Source: Lonicera japonica (Eukaryota > Streptophyta > Magnoliopsida > Dipsacales > Caprifoliaceae). From it: a stretch of 64,000 bases of DNA. Positions 1 through 10,605 of this stretch are shown one piece after another; positions within the stretch are counted from its first letter, which is position 1, and every line of letters begins with the position of its first letter. The notes under the pieces are model-generated. The model was not told the DNA's origin and made no database searches. It saw nothing but the letters and a program-made list of their open reading frames with translations. Location: positions 78,040,414 through 78,104,413 of the forward strand of contig CM038471.1 in NCBI GenBank assembly GCA_021464415.1, in the 5' to 3' direction. The translations under genes were made by a program, and so were the position numbers.

Positions 1-973
1 AAAGGAGAGTCAATTGGCTCATTAGCTCTCTTGAATCTGAAAAACGTTGCTTCTTGGAATTTTCATTCTCTAGAAATTTCAATGAGAGAGATGGAGGAAT
101 TCCTTTGAATATTGTGGAGGGTATGAGGCTGATGCCTGGGTGTAGAGATAAAAGAAAATGATTATTAGATGGTGAAGCTATGAGGGGTTTTCTTGTTCTC
201 TATTGTTAGCTATCTTGTTGATTCCCCATTCGATCAATTCTTTGCATATATATATACATATGGATTTTGTCCATCTATAATTTTGAAAACTGAAACTAAA
301 CTTAATCTCCCCCCTTTCTATTTAAGTAAAAATATTAATGCTAAACTTGCTCCCTTTATAAAAGTTCTTGGCTCCTCTCCGCCCTTGGTGAGATTACTCA
401 AGTTCTCAAAAGAGTCTTGGATACCCCGATGCATGTAAACTAGGAAAAAATGTAGGCTTTTTATGTATATTTTTATCAAAATGTATTTGTTCAGCTGATT
501 GTTCAGGCACATTACTTAACGCATATGCAAATGAGTTGTTGCACTATGCTTGTTGCTTGATGTTTTACTATATATTAAGTGAGAGGACTTTTGGTATGCA
601 CTAGAAAGATTGCGAAATCACCCTTCATAATTCAGAAATAAAAATAATGCTTGAATTAGGATTTGAACTCCTAACCTCAAATATGAAGAACACATGTTGC
701 CATCACAGGTGCTTAATGTGTTTTGAAGATCTACATAATGTGAAGAATTACTAGGTATATTATTGCACCCGCGTCGAGTGTGCCACCAAATCTACATAAT
801 ATGGTGAATTACTAGGTATAATATTGCACCTGCATTGAGTATGCCACAAGTTCTAGTAGTGGTTTAGTGTATTGCTTTGAAAATGATAGGGAGCAAATTA
901 TTCCAAAACTTTTCTGTTTTTAAGTGTTACAAATTACAATAATCTACAAGATCGTTACTTGATATTTCCCTAG
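1..973. other. Upstream intron sequence of the ARL1-like gene
   Basis: AT-rich sequence without recognisable coding segments. It ends in a splice acceptor at 972-973, in front of the first visible ARL1 exon. The short open frames have no family features. A near-duplicate phrase about a non-AUG 'tgccac' motif occurs at 723-790 and 791-850 (two imperfect copies of roughly 65 bp). I see no other gene here. Confidence 0.5.
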
Positions 974-3603
974 GCCATATTGGAGATGCTATTTTCCAAA
1001 TACTCAAGCCATAATCTATGTTGTGGATTCAAGTGACACTGAGAGGCTTGTAATAGCCAAGGAGGAGTTTCATGCAATCTTGGAGGTACTTTTATTTGGG
1101 CCTTTTGACTTTGCCCCCTATTTTTAATGTGAAATTGGACTTACCACCCCATTTTCACAATCATTTGACTTTGCTCGTGCATGTGGGGGAAATCTCAAAA
1201 GTATTACGTAAAAATGAGGGGCAATGTCTAATTTATTTAAAGTTATCCTTTGACTTGAACCCCATTTTTACTTAATTCTTTGAGATTCCCCTGCATGCTT
1301 GGCAAAGTCCTAGGATTATGAATGAAAATAGGGGGTAATACTAATTTCACATAAAAAAATGGGGCAAAGTCAGAAAAGCCCCTTTTGTTTCTGGTTCATT
1401 TTATCTGTAAATTAGAAACTAAAAAGATTCTGGAAATTTGAATAATTAGCAAAGATTCTGTAAACTTGAATAATTAGCGCACTGCTTGTATATTTCACAC
1501 ACTTATTACTAGAGTTAACTCGCAGATATGATAATGCCTGTAATTCATCACATGATGTTTATTATAAGATACATATATAGAGACGGCCAGGATGTGGTGT
1601 TGACCGTCTATATATGGACTGCACCATTGGAGATGAATTTTCATCACTGAAAACATCTCCCAATGTTTTGATTACAAAAATTCGTCACCAAAGGGCCGGT
1701 CTGTATAGGGTGGGTCTGCACCAGATCAGGACCCTGTATATATGTATATTAAAACAAAAGACAGGTGGTGCCCATAAACTCATCGTATGCATGTTTATGA
1801 TGATCTTAGTCTTGATATATGAAATGAGCCAAATAAGCCCTCCGTCTCAAATCAATAGTCCCACTTTCTTTTTCGAGATGTCTCAAATTATTAATTTCCT
1901 TTTTGGGACATAATCGGTGAGTTGTATCCTTGACCATTAATTAGATTGAAATAAGTATTTTCTTAAAAAAGTAAAGATATCAATTTTAGACAGTAGTAGA
2001 ATAGTATTGTGTAAGATTGTGATATATCATGGTTCTGAGGTAGTCAGAACTCATAAAACAAACCCTTGATATCATTATATTTGTTTGAAATATCAGCCTT
2101 TATGTACTTATACCCCCTTTATTTTTTCAGGAGGAAGAATTGAGAGGTGCTGTTGTTCTCATATTTGCAAACAAGCAGGATCTTCCAGGTGCACTTGATG
2201 ATGCTGCGGTGACGGAGGCGTTGGAGTTGCACAAGATCAAAAACCGCCAATGGTCTATTTTTAAAACTTCTGCCATTAAAGGGGAAGGTCTCTTCGAGGG
2301 TTTGGACTGGTAAGCTCACTTCTTCAATGACGTACAAGCTTGACACATTGTTTGTGTGCCTACAAAACAATAAGGGTGTGTTTGATTTGCAAAGTTTTCC
2401 ACGGAAAGCTTGGAAAATATATACTTTTCCATGATTTGCAAGAGAAATTCATCTAATTCCATGGTACAAGTAAAGGATCCATGATTCTAGGAACTTGAAT
2501 TCTTAACTTCTCCTAACAAAAATAAATTCTAGGTAAGGTGAAGAGCTCACAAGCAAAAAAGTTAATTCTAGAACAGAAGTGGGCATCAATTTTATAATTA
2601 TAATACTAACCTAGTCTTGAATCAAGAGTCCCACTTTGATTTTCATGGTTTTGTTGGAAGAAAAAAAAGACTAATCTCAACGTAGTCAATGGTCAAGAAT
2701 GAATCTTATTTACTGTGTTGAGATATGGTACACTGGTTCAAAACGGAAATGTGACTCATAATTTGAGACATCCCGGAAAGGAACGCGAGACTATTAATTT
2801 GGCTTGGTGGGAGTAATTAAGGCAAACAAGTTAATTGTCATTTTTTCAGTTCACAAGTTTGAATCCTATGAAGCATGGCAATATGAAGATCCTTTCAAGA
2901 GGAAAGGGAAACAAACACCCTGAAGACATATTATCTACATATCAAAGTAAAATATTTAAGTTAATATGTTTGATGGCACACGTAAACTTAGTTTATGTGT
3001 GTGTATTATCTATATAAAAATCTCCACATCTAGTGGTTACTAATGGTGTATAACACTTTTGAGCCCCACGATGTGTATTGCCCTCACATTGTAGCATCAA
3101 ATTATATCTGTAAACCCACACAATAAGTACACACGTGACACTCCCTATATTCTCCCACTAACACTCATCCAAACATCAAATAAAATAAACTGACGAACTC
3201 CCCTAGTTCAAACTGGTGCTGCCATCTATTCCGAAACCTTTACCAGTACCTATATAGTATATAATCTCTCCCTTTCACGCCTATTTCTTAAATAAAATTT
3301 CCCATGTCTTAATTTTTTACAATAAAAGGTATTTTTGTTTCTAGCGAATTTACATATTTGCATAAAGACTTGTTTAGAATACGAGGATGTTTAATAATGT
3401 CAGTGAATTATCTGTGATACATGTCTAACACTGATATGTTGCCTTATTAGATGTGTGTGCTTCGTATGTGGTTTGTGTCTAGAATTCTGGTTATATGTGA
3501 ATATCTGCTGTTGCCTCATTTCTTATTCAAAATGTCTAGAAACTGATATCTCTCTCAAAAAAATTATAGGTTGAGCAATACATTGAAATCTGGTGGGGGC
3601 TAA
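974..3603 (+). CDS. ARL1: ARF-like small GTPase, ARL1 type (last three exons, 5' end outside window)
   Basis: Small Ras-superfamily GTPase; plant ARL1 proteins act at the Golgi/trans-Golgi network (family knowledge). Three exons are seen. 974-1085 starts in phase 2 after an AG and reads [20 protein letters not shown], then the segment ending FHAILE. 2131-2309 contains the guanine-specificity motif ANKQDLPGA and ends within the Trp codon of EGLDW. 3570-3603 completes that Trp and ends [10 protein letters not shown] plus stop. All junctions are GT-AG and the phases agree. By comparison with plant ARL1 (about 182 residues), the P-loop and switch I exons lie left of position 1. No frameshift or stop is seen in the visible part. 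Plain ARF is a less likely alternative, because the C-terminus ending in GGG and the [18 protein letters not shown] segments match ARL1. Introns of 1.0 and 1.3 kb hold degraded Stowaway-like repeat sequence. Confidence 0.88.
1836..2000. repeat. Degraded Stowaway-like MITE end in ARL1 intron
   Basis: The segment starts CCCTCCGTCTCAAATCAATA and continues with 'gtcccactttc', which resembles the CTCCCTCCGTC terminus of plant Stowaway (Tc1/mariner) MITEs. A related, more diverged block lies at 2625-2800 in the next intron. No intact partner terminus or TA duplication could be fixed by eye. Confidence 0.35.
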
Positions 3604-4551
3604 TTTTGGTGGAGAAGAAAAAGAAGCTTGCAGCATTGTAAGTGAAAGCCTGCATTGAGAAAGGTGTGACTGTAACTTGGTATCATTTGGTGGATAATAT
3701 TGTTGAAGTGGATAGTTATTATGGCCATTTGGCCCTTTTTACTCCTTCCTTGGACCAAACTAACGCTGATATATTTGTTACATATATTCTTCTTCAAACA
3801 CAATGTTGATTGGCTCCTTAGGTTTTTTTTTTTTTTATAGATGAACATACCCCCTCACTTGTCCTTGAAGGCTACAAATTTTCTCTCTTGTATTGTAATT
3901 TTCTGGTGGTTTCTGAGCAGGCAAACGGCCATGAGATGGAAAGAAATGTAGCATACTCGTGAATTTTTTTATGCCTTTGTATTTTGTTTATTAGATGGAA
4001 GGATATTTTAGGTAAATGAAGATGAGCATTACCAATGAACTCTAATTGGGATCGAATCACACAGGCAGGGTTCATCTTGTCAGGAGCAGTTGAAAGACTT
4101 ATAATGGGAGAAAGTGTGGGGGTGTGATTTATTTTTTTTTTTTGGGCACTGTATACATTTTAATGGAGTTCAGATATTTTGACAAATTTTAAGGACCTTC
4201 AGAAAGAGTGATGGAGCTTTGTTCAATTGTCCATGTTGTTCACTTTCAGAGTCCGTGAGTGGACATGGCCATGCGAACGTGAGATTTTCAATTGTTTGTG
4301 TTCAACTAATACAGCTTTTCAATTATAAGACAAAAACGGCAACTATGTATTCATTGAACAGAATTATGGATTTAATGTCTATTCTCACATTTCACAAAAT
4401 TATCAAATATCGGTACTTTAAATCCCTTTCTTTGCTTCTAATTTTCCTACTAAGAAAAATTTAATTTAGTATCATAATTATCAATAAGTATCATGCTATG
4501 AGTTTGAATTACTCTGTTAATTTTTTTCCCTTTCTAAATTGAGACCTTTTA
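3604..4551. other. Presumed 3' UTR of the ARL1-like gene, then intergenic
   Basis: The sequence follows the ARL1 stop codon directly. A few hundred bases are probably 3' UTR (inference). No clear polyadenylation site could be assigned, and no other coding segment is recognised. Confidence 0.4.
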
Positions 4552-4859
4552 GACTCCGTTTGATAGTAACATAGAAAATGAAAATGAAAATAATTAGTTT
4601 GGGTGAGAAGATGGAAAATAAGTTAAGGCATATGGTGAGATGCTTTTCATCTCATACTCATTTTTGTGAGTATATGTCCTCCATCCTCCTCTAATTTTTG
4701 AGGAAAATTTTTCTCCACTATCACCCAAAGAAAATTTTGTCATGGAAAAAAGCAAAAATCAAGAGTTAATCTCACCACATCCCTCAAATTATTTTCTATC
4801 TTCTCATCTGAAATTAGTTATTTTTCTTTTCATTTTCCATGTTGCTATCAAACGGAGCC
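4552..4859. mobile_element. Tourist-like MITE (PIF/Harbinger type), 308 bp
   Basis: The ends are inverted repeats: the left starts GACTCCGTTTGATAG and the reverse complement of the right starts GGCTCCGTTTGATAG. Similarity continues for about 40 bases through a GAAAATGAAAA-type stretch. TTA occurs on both sides (4549-4551 and 4860-4862), the target duplication expected of Tourist/PIF-Harbinger MITEs. There is no coding capacity. Confidence 0.75.
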
Positions 4860-5855
4860 TTATAGTTATAAATTTGGAATTCCAATATATATATATATGA
4901 GCACTAAACTCATAGATTTTTTAAAAAAATATTCAAAGCTTTGGGAAAAAGCAAAATTCTGACTCAAATTTCACTGAGTTTTACTTGTACAAGTGGCAGA
5001 TAAATCTCCTCCACTGTACTATTATAACAAAAGGTTTTAGTAACTTTTATCATTGAGAATCGAACAAGGACTTCTTTGTAATGAATACAACGAGTACGCC
5101 ACGAACCACAAAGCTATTGGCAAACTTAAATACTGCTGCACCCTTTATGTAGATGCATTTTAACAGATGACAATCGAAGACATCTCAAGCTAGCGAATCA
5201 AGATTTAAGGTGATGAACCAATCGTTCAAAACTGGCCAACTCAAGTTTTGATATTACTTCCTCTTAAAAAATGAGCTATTGCTAGAGGCAAAGATTGCTT
5301 GATACATCTGAGTTATCTATTTTTCAAAGCTATGGTGCATATTAGGACTCTACCTCTAGAGTTACTTTAATCACTTTAGAGGAGCTACCTAGATCAATAT
5401 TTGAAGCTCGTTATGTTTCTTAGTTAAGCTTGATAAGTTCCTGTGCCAAGCACTATAAAAGTAAGTTAAAAGTTAAGCTACTTGAGTTCGGCTCGATTAC
5501 AGACTTATTGGAGTTTGGCTTGAAAGCTAAATAAATTAAGCTTATAGGCAGACTTACATGTTTCCAGTATTTATTGGTTCATTGTAAATAGACCCTACAG
5601 AAAGTCCAACGCTAACATTTGTACAAAATAGATTTTCAAATTGTGTCTATGAAGAATTATTGTTTTGAAGAAGCAAACTTTGAAAAACCCACTACTCTAC
5701 TCAATTGGACTATGCAGCCAAGAACGTCAAATGGAGAGACTACAACTCTTCACTTGCAAATCACAGTCATAATAGGCAACTAGTAATAAAAAAGAAAGAA
5801 AGAAGAGGAGTGGACGATATTTTGTGTAATTTTCGCTTAAATTTATAATTACTTA
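4860..5855. other. Intergenic, nothing recognised
   Basis: AT-rich sequence with short spurious open frames only. No coding family, RNA gene or paired repeat ends were identified. Confidence 0.4.
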
Positions 5856-6207
5856 AGGCTGTTTAGTTGCGTAAATTTCTTAGTTGTACAAGTAATTCAA
5901 TTCTAATTAAACACTTGATGTTGATGCTTATAGAGAAAATTTTGATTAACATTGATGAATTTAGAACAAGTTTTCATTCCTAACATACATACGGGAATTT
6001 CTCATTTAATTTTTTCAGACACACCATGAATTAGAATTAAATTATTTACAAATGCATAAATTTACAATTCATTAAAATTGAATATGAACTGATTTTACAA
6101 GGTATTAGCAATCCAAAAATATCCTCAGTACTCCAATCAATGCACATATTTTCAATTTGTTAATTGAAAGTAAAATATTTTTTGGCAATTTATGCAACCA
6201 AATGGGC
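5856..6207. mobile_element. Degraded Tourist-like MITE, about 350 bp
   Basis: The left end reads AGGCTGTTTAGTTGCGTAAA; the right end in reverse complement reads GCCCATTTGGTTGCATAAAT, an imperfect inverted repeat. TTA flanks both sides (5853-5855 and 6208-6210). The ends match less well than in the 4552 and 8397 elements, so the boundaries are approximate. Confidence 0.5.
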
Positions 6208-6892
6208 TTAGATCTCCTCAAAGTGTAGAGAGTTTGAGTAAATTCCTTGGTTACGTTTTAGAATTATTCAATTTCAAGTTGTACTTAAAGTCACTTGATT
6301 TGAGTTTTCATGAATCAACTTAAATTATATGTTTTCGATTTTAACAAGAGAACACAAATAATCGTAAATTGTTTGATTCTTAATTTGACGAACAACCAAA
6401 CCGCCTTTGAAAAAATAAATTATGATAAAATTTGCTTGGTTAGGCCTCACTTCCGCATCTTATTTTCCATCAAACAAATTCAATGAATCTAAAAACTGAA
6501 GATTTTTAAATAGACTCTTCAAAAACAGGAAGAATGGAAGTCTTTCAAATAGACTCTTCAAAAGCATGAATTTCTACAGTGGTGCATTGGTCATATCGTG
6601 GCCTGTGTTACGACAACAAATTACTATTCACTCTGGGAACAAATGAGTATTCCAAGAATCCCAGATCTTCGACAAATAATCCGACAAAACCACTAACGCT
6701 ACTTTAGGACCACACTATTACACTCCGTTAATGGCGGAGTCAGTAATTCAATTAGGAAAGGGGCAAGGGGGGCAAAATTTAAAGCACACAAAAATATAAA
6801 GAGTGGTGCTAAGGGCACTACAATTTCAACTTGGGCATCCAATTTACTAAAAATTGTTTGTTTATTCTCGGAGCCACCACTTATATAATTGT

Positions 6893-7785
6893 TAGGGGTG
6901 TAAACGGATCGGATATGGATCGGATACCACACTATCCATTATACGTATTCGTTTTTAAATTAACTATCCAAATATTTATCCATATCCTTTCGGATAGTAT
7001 ATTAAACTATTCTTATTCTTATCCTATCGGATATTTCAGATTCGGATAATACCTTTATTCATTTTTCTATATAACTACGTACATGTTCCCTATGTTTTGC
7101 TAACCTAAAAATTAGTTCAATTTTAAAAATATATTTGACTACATAATCTTTCAATTAAAATGACACGTTATAAAGTTGTAACTCAAGAAATATAATGAAA
7201 CATTGCAAAATGTATTAAAATAATGACTATCATTTTATGTCAAAATTTTAATTCAAATAATGAATTTATTGTATTTCTTTTGTATAATCCAATAAGATTT
7301 ACGTTAAAATTATAATATAATCATACAGATCAAAATGACAAATTAAAGTTGAAAATCATTACAATTTTAAATTTGATATGATGTTGAACCTTTCATTTTA
7401 ACAAATCACATATGTTGTAAATAGATTTCCTCTTCTTTTTTTTTATAGGTGTTTTTCTTTTTTGGTTTAATTTAATTTAATTTTTTTTGGTAAATTGTGC
7501 CAGCTTGTGCACACCAAATTAAATCATGTTCGACTTTTTTTAAAATGGGGATATATATATATAATATACTAAATTATAGCGGATACAGATATCGAGTAAA
7601 TCGGATATTCGTAAATATGGATAATCCATCTCGGATACGGATTATCCAGGTCAAATATTATCATTATCTATATCCTTTGCTATGATATTTATAAATATTA
7701 TCCAAATCTTCTTTTTCGAATATCCATTTGGATAAATATCCGCAAAATACGGATTCGAATTTTCGAATATCCATTTACACTCCTA
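6893..7785. mobile_element. Non-autonomous hAT-type element, 893 bp
   Basis: The left terminus TAGGGGTGTAAACGGAT and the reverse complement of the right terminus TAGGAGTGTAAATGGAT form an inverted repeat. The subterminal regions are rich in GGATA/TATCC words in both orientations (for example 6900-7050 and 7580-7760), as in hAT transposase-binding regions. The flanks are an 8-bp duplication, ATAATTGT at 6885-6892 and ATAATTAT at 7786-7793 (7 of 8). An 8-bp target duplication is the hAT signature. No transposase coding is left. Confidence 0.8.
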
Positions 7786-8396
7786 ATAATTATAATGTTA
7801 ATGAGTAATGAAAAGATATGTGGTGTCCCAAATATTCATATATGTACACACGCATAAACACGTATGTATTAAACCCTAAAACTTTTCTGATTGAGTCACC
7901 AAATTCTCACATGGTTGGATCTTGATTTTGCGTCATCACCTTCATCTTGTCATTCTCTCTTTTCTTCACACTCTTCATCATTGCCATTAATATGTGATCT
8001 ACATAGACAATGGATATTGAAAACAATGGATATTAAAATCAATTTTACTTAATGAACTTAATAAACTAAAGTTGATTTAAATTGATCTTTAACAACTGCA
8101 AAAGTGCCTACTAGTGTTGTGTTGACACTATAAAAGCACCCAAATTAAATTTTGGATTTGGTCTCAAATGAACAAACTAAAGGATATTAACTGGTGTATT
8201 TACTTAAAGTAAATTATTACAAGGCCATAACTTTAATGGATGCTTGACTTAAAATGCAGAATTTCATTAACCAAAACAAACAATTCTCAAACAAATGCAA
8301 GCACTTCATGTGCTTAAATTCTGAACTAAAAATTTACATTGAACATTGACACTGTGAGGCCAACTAATGTATTACAGAGTTTATCTTATACACTTA

Positions 8397-8718
8397 GGCC
8401 TCGTTTGGTTCACGGAAAGAAAATCAATTCTCTTATCTTTTCCATGGATGTGGGAAACTAAATTTCCTGTCAAATTTCCTTTCTTGTGTTTGGTAAAACA
8501 TGGAAAGTATTTAGGTAAGGGTATTATTGTTTAAATTTTTTGTAATAAATGCTTGAAAATCACATGGAAAAATCAATCTCATGTGTTTTGAGAGGAATGG
8601 TTTTACCCTATACTTTCCCCTCTTTTGAGAAAGTGTTTCCGGAATTTGTGCTTACCAAACAAAAGAAATGAACAACTTTCCTTTCTCGAGTACTAAAATC
8701 CGTGAACCAAACGAGGCC
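8397..8718. mobile_element. Tourist-like MITE, 322 bp
   Basis: The left end GGCCTCGTTTGGTTCACGGA is matched perfectly by the reverse complement of the right end. TTA duplications lie at 8394-8396 and 8719-8721. The interior has no coding frame. A diverged relative lies at 39894-40215 and shares an internal stretch around 'gaattgattttcccatgtga' in the opposite orientation. Confidence 0.85.
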
Positions 8719-9175
8719 TTAGGGATCTTAAATGGTTAATGTTCTCTATTCTGAGTGATTTTCAATTTGTTAGTTTTATGTTCAAATTAGGTTTTAACAC
8801 AAAAAATTACAAATGGAAAAGTTAATAATTTGAAAAGAGATGCAATTAAAGAAGAACCTTGTTGCATATTCAATGGAGTTTGTTTCAGAGGTTTTATAGA
8901 GGAAGAAAGTCTGCCGGTGTAAAGAGAAATAAAAAACACTTGCTGGATGTCAAGAGGGAGACGTAATTTTTAAGGTTTAAGTTTAGTTGTCCCAACAAGT
9001 GGTGCTCTGAGTACATAATAAAATATATGTGGTATTAAAAAGTGTGCGGATGCCCAAGTTAAAAGTGTAGTGCTCTTAGCTTCTCTTAAACATAAATTTA
9101 AAGTTATAAAATTTAACGCAAACATAATAACATTAGTACTACAAATCACTAACATTTTACGGGATTTCATATTTT
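8719..9175. other. Intergenic, nothing recognised
   Basis: Only short spurious open frames. It leads into the AT-rich repeat beginning near 9233. Confidence 0.4.
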
Positions 9176-9232
9176 AAAAGTATTGCAAGACGTCATCCCT
9201 CTCAATAGTATACAAAAAATTAGTGGTATAGA

Positions 9233-9545
9233 TGTAAATCACCTAATATTTTGCAATTAATCAATTAATCAATAAATAAATCAAATATTATGCAATTATT
9301 CAAGAAATAGACTTAATATTATGCGATTAATCAAGAAATAAACATAGTATTGATCAATCACTATCAATTCTTCAATTAATTTAACATAGACCTAATATTA
9401 TGCAATTGATTAATAATAGAACTAATATTATGCAATTAATAAAGAAATATACCTAATATTAAGAAATAAAAATAATATAACCAAGAAATAAACCTAATAT
9501 TAATAAAGAAATACACCTAATATTAAGAAAGACCAAGAAATAAAC
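9233..9545. repeat. AT-rich minisatellite, locus 1
   Basis: At least eight degenerate copies of a roughly 30-35 bp unit built around CCTAATATTATGCAATTAAT followed by 'caagaaataaa'. The preceding segment (9175-9232) is also shared with the sequence before the second locus at 16158-16550, so the two loci probably share an origin. Confidence 0.7.
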
Positions 9546-9902
9546 TCACTTACGATATGTGGCAGACGGCGGCGAGAGTTGGTTAACGTGGGAGGTGCAA
9601 AGCAACTAAGTTAGCAAAAAGTCAAATAAAAAAGGTGAAGAAGAGAAAATATAAGAGAAGATGAAATATATTTGAGGAATGAAGTTTGGTACGTGGAAAG
9701 ATTTAAGTGAAATTTAAAGTTCAAATGGCTACTAAAATTTAAACTATAGTATTTTCCTAGAATCAAACGGTCTTTCTTTGGTGTCAAACTTACATTTAAT
9801 TAAACACCCTGAAGTATAAAGTTTTGCACATGGGTCCCTATATATTTTTTATTTTCCAAAAACACTCCATCTGTAGTGAAAAAGTTTAAAAATTAATGGA
9901 GG

Positions 9903-10190
9903 TCAATTGCTCCCATTTACCCATACTAGCGCCTCCCTTACCCCCCTTACAAATAAACTGAAAAAAATATTAGCACTACATGCAGCCACATCTCTAATAT
10001 CACCTAGAAACATGCGTAGCTCTCTTCGAAACCCATGCCCATAGAGGATGGGATCAATAACTACATAGGCCTCAGTCTTTTTAATTAACTTATAACTCGA
10101 CGCTGTAACAATACCAAGCAAAATTGCTATTAACTTATAACTTGACGCCGCAACATTACCCATCAAAATTGCTTTGGCCAATACCAAGCA
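9903..10190 (-). pseudogene. Possible fragment of an RNase H (RVT_3-like) retroelement domain
   Basis: The minus-strand frame carries a segment, ELRMFLGDIRDVAACSANIF followed by FSLFVRGVREALVWV. It resembles the C-terminal half of the plant RVT_3 RNase H-like domain found in LINEs (a 'DIR..A......FSFV.R.AN..AHWVA' pattern). The match is weak and no catalytic residues can be confirmed. The frame overlaps a foldback and tandem duplications, so it is at best a broken remnant. Confidence 0.25.
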
Positions 10191-10336
10191 AAATTGCTAT
10201 TAACTTATAACTTGACGTCGCAACAATACCCAGCAAAATTGCTTTGGCTTCCACTAATATCGATCACATGCACTAGAGAGTGATGCCTCTGTAGTTATTG
10301 ATCCCATCCTCTATAGGCATGGGTTTCGAAGCGAGC
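10019..10336. repeat. Foldback with internal tandem duplications
   Basis: Arms 10025-10064 and 10291-10330 are reverse complements over 40 bp with one mismatch; similarity continues a few bases outward. Between them a unit containing TTAACTTATAACTTGACG and 'caaaattgct' is repeated about three times (10083-10240). Confidence 0.8.
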
Positions 10337-10492
10337 CCAAACCCGAAACCGAAACATCATGACTTGTACCTAAAAATAGAATCTTAAACCTAAATAAATT
10401 AAATATTTAAATTTAATAAATTTTTAATTTTTGACAAAATCTACAATGCTACTAATTTAAATTACCACAAAAATAGTGAGTTACTAAATGCA

Positions 10493-10605
10493 GTGCTAAA
10501 TAGACAAAAAGTTACTTTCATGGCCAATATGCGTTACTTTCCAAAGATGCGGTGCTAAATAGACAAAAGTTACTTTCATGGCTAGCATGTATTACTTTCC
10601 AAAGT
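10493..10605. repeat. Two-copy tandem duplication, about 58 bp
   Basis: Two adjacent copies each contain 'gtgctaaatagacaaaa', GTTACTTTCATGGC and TTACTTTCCAAAG (first copy from about 10493, second from about 10550). Downstream, 10640-10870 has repeated 'tgacgaaa'/'tgtcac' words of MITE-like character, but no ends could be fixed. Confidence 0.65.

Noticed and set aside
193..512. Two overlapping frames on opposite strands near the left edge
   Set aside because: AT-rich, no recognisable motifs, no splice or promoter context.
1072..1913. Open frames within the ARL1-like intron
   Set aside because: No family features; they lie between well-supported splice sites.
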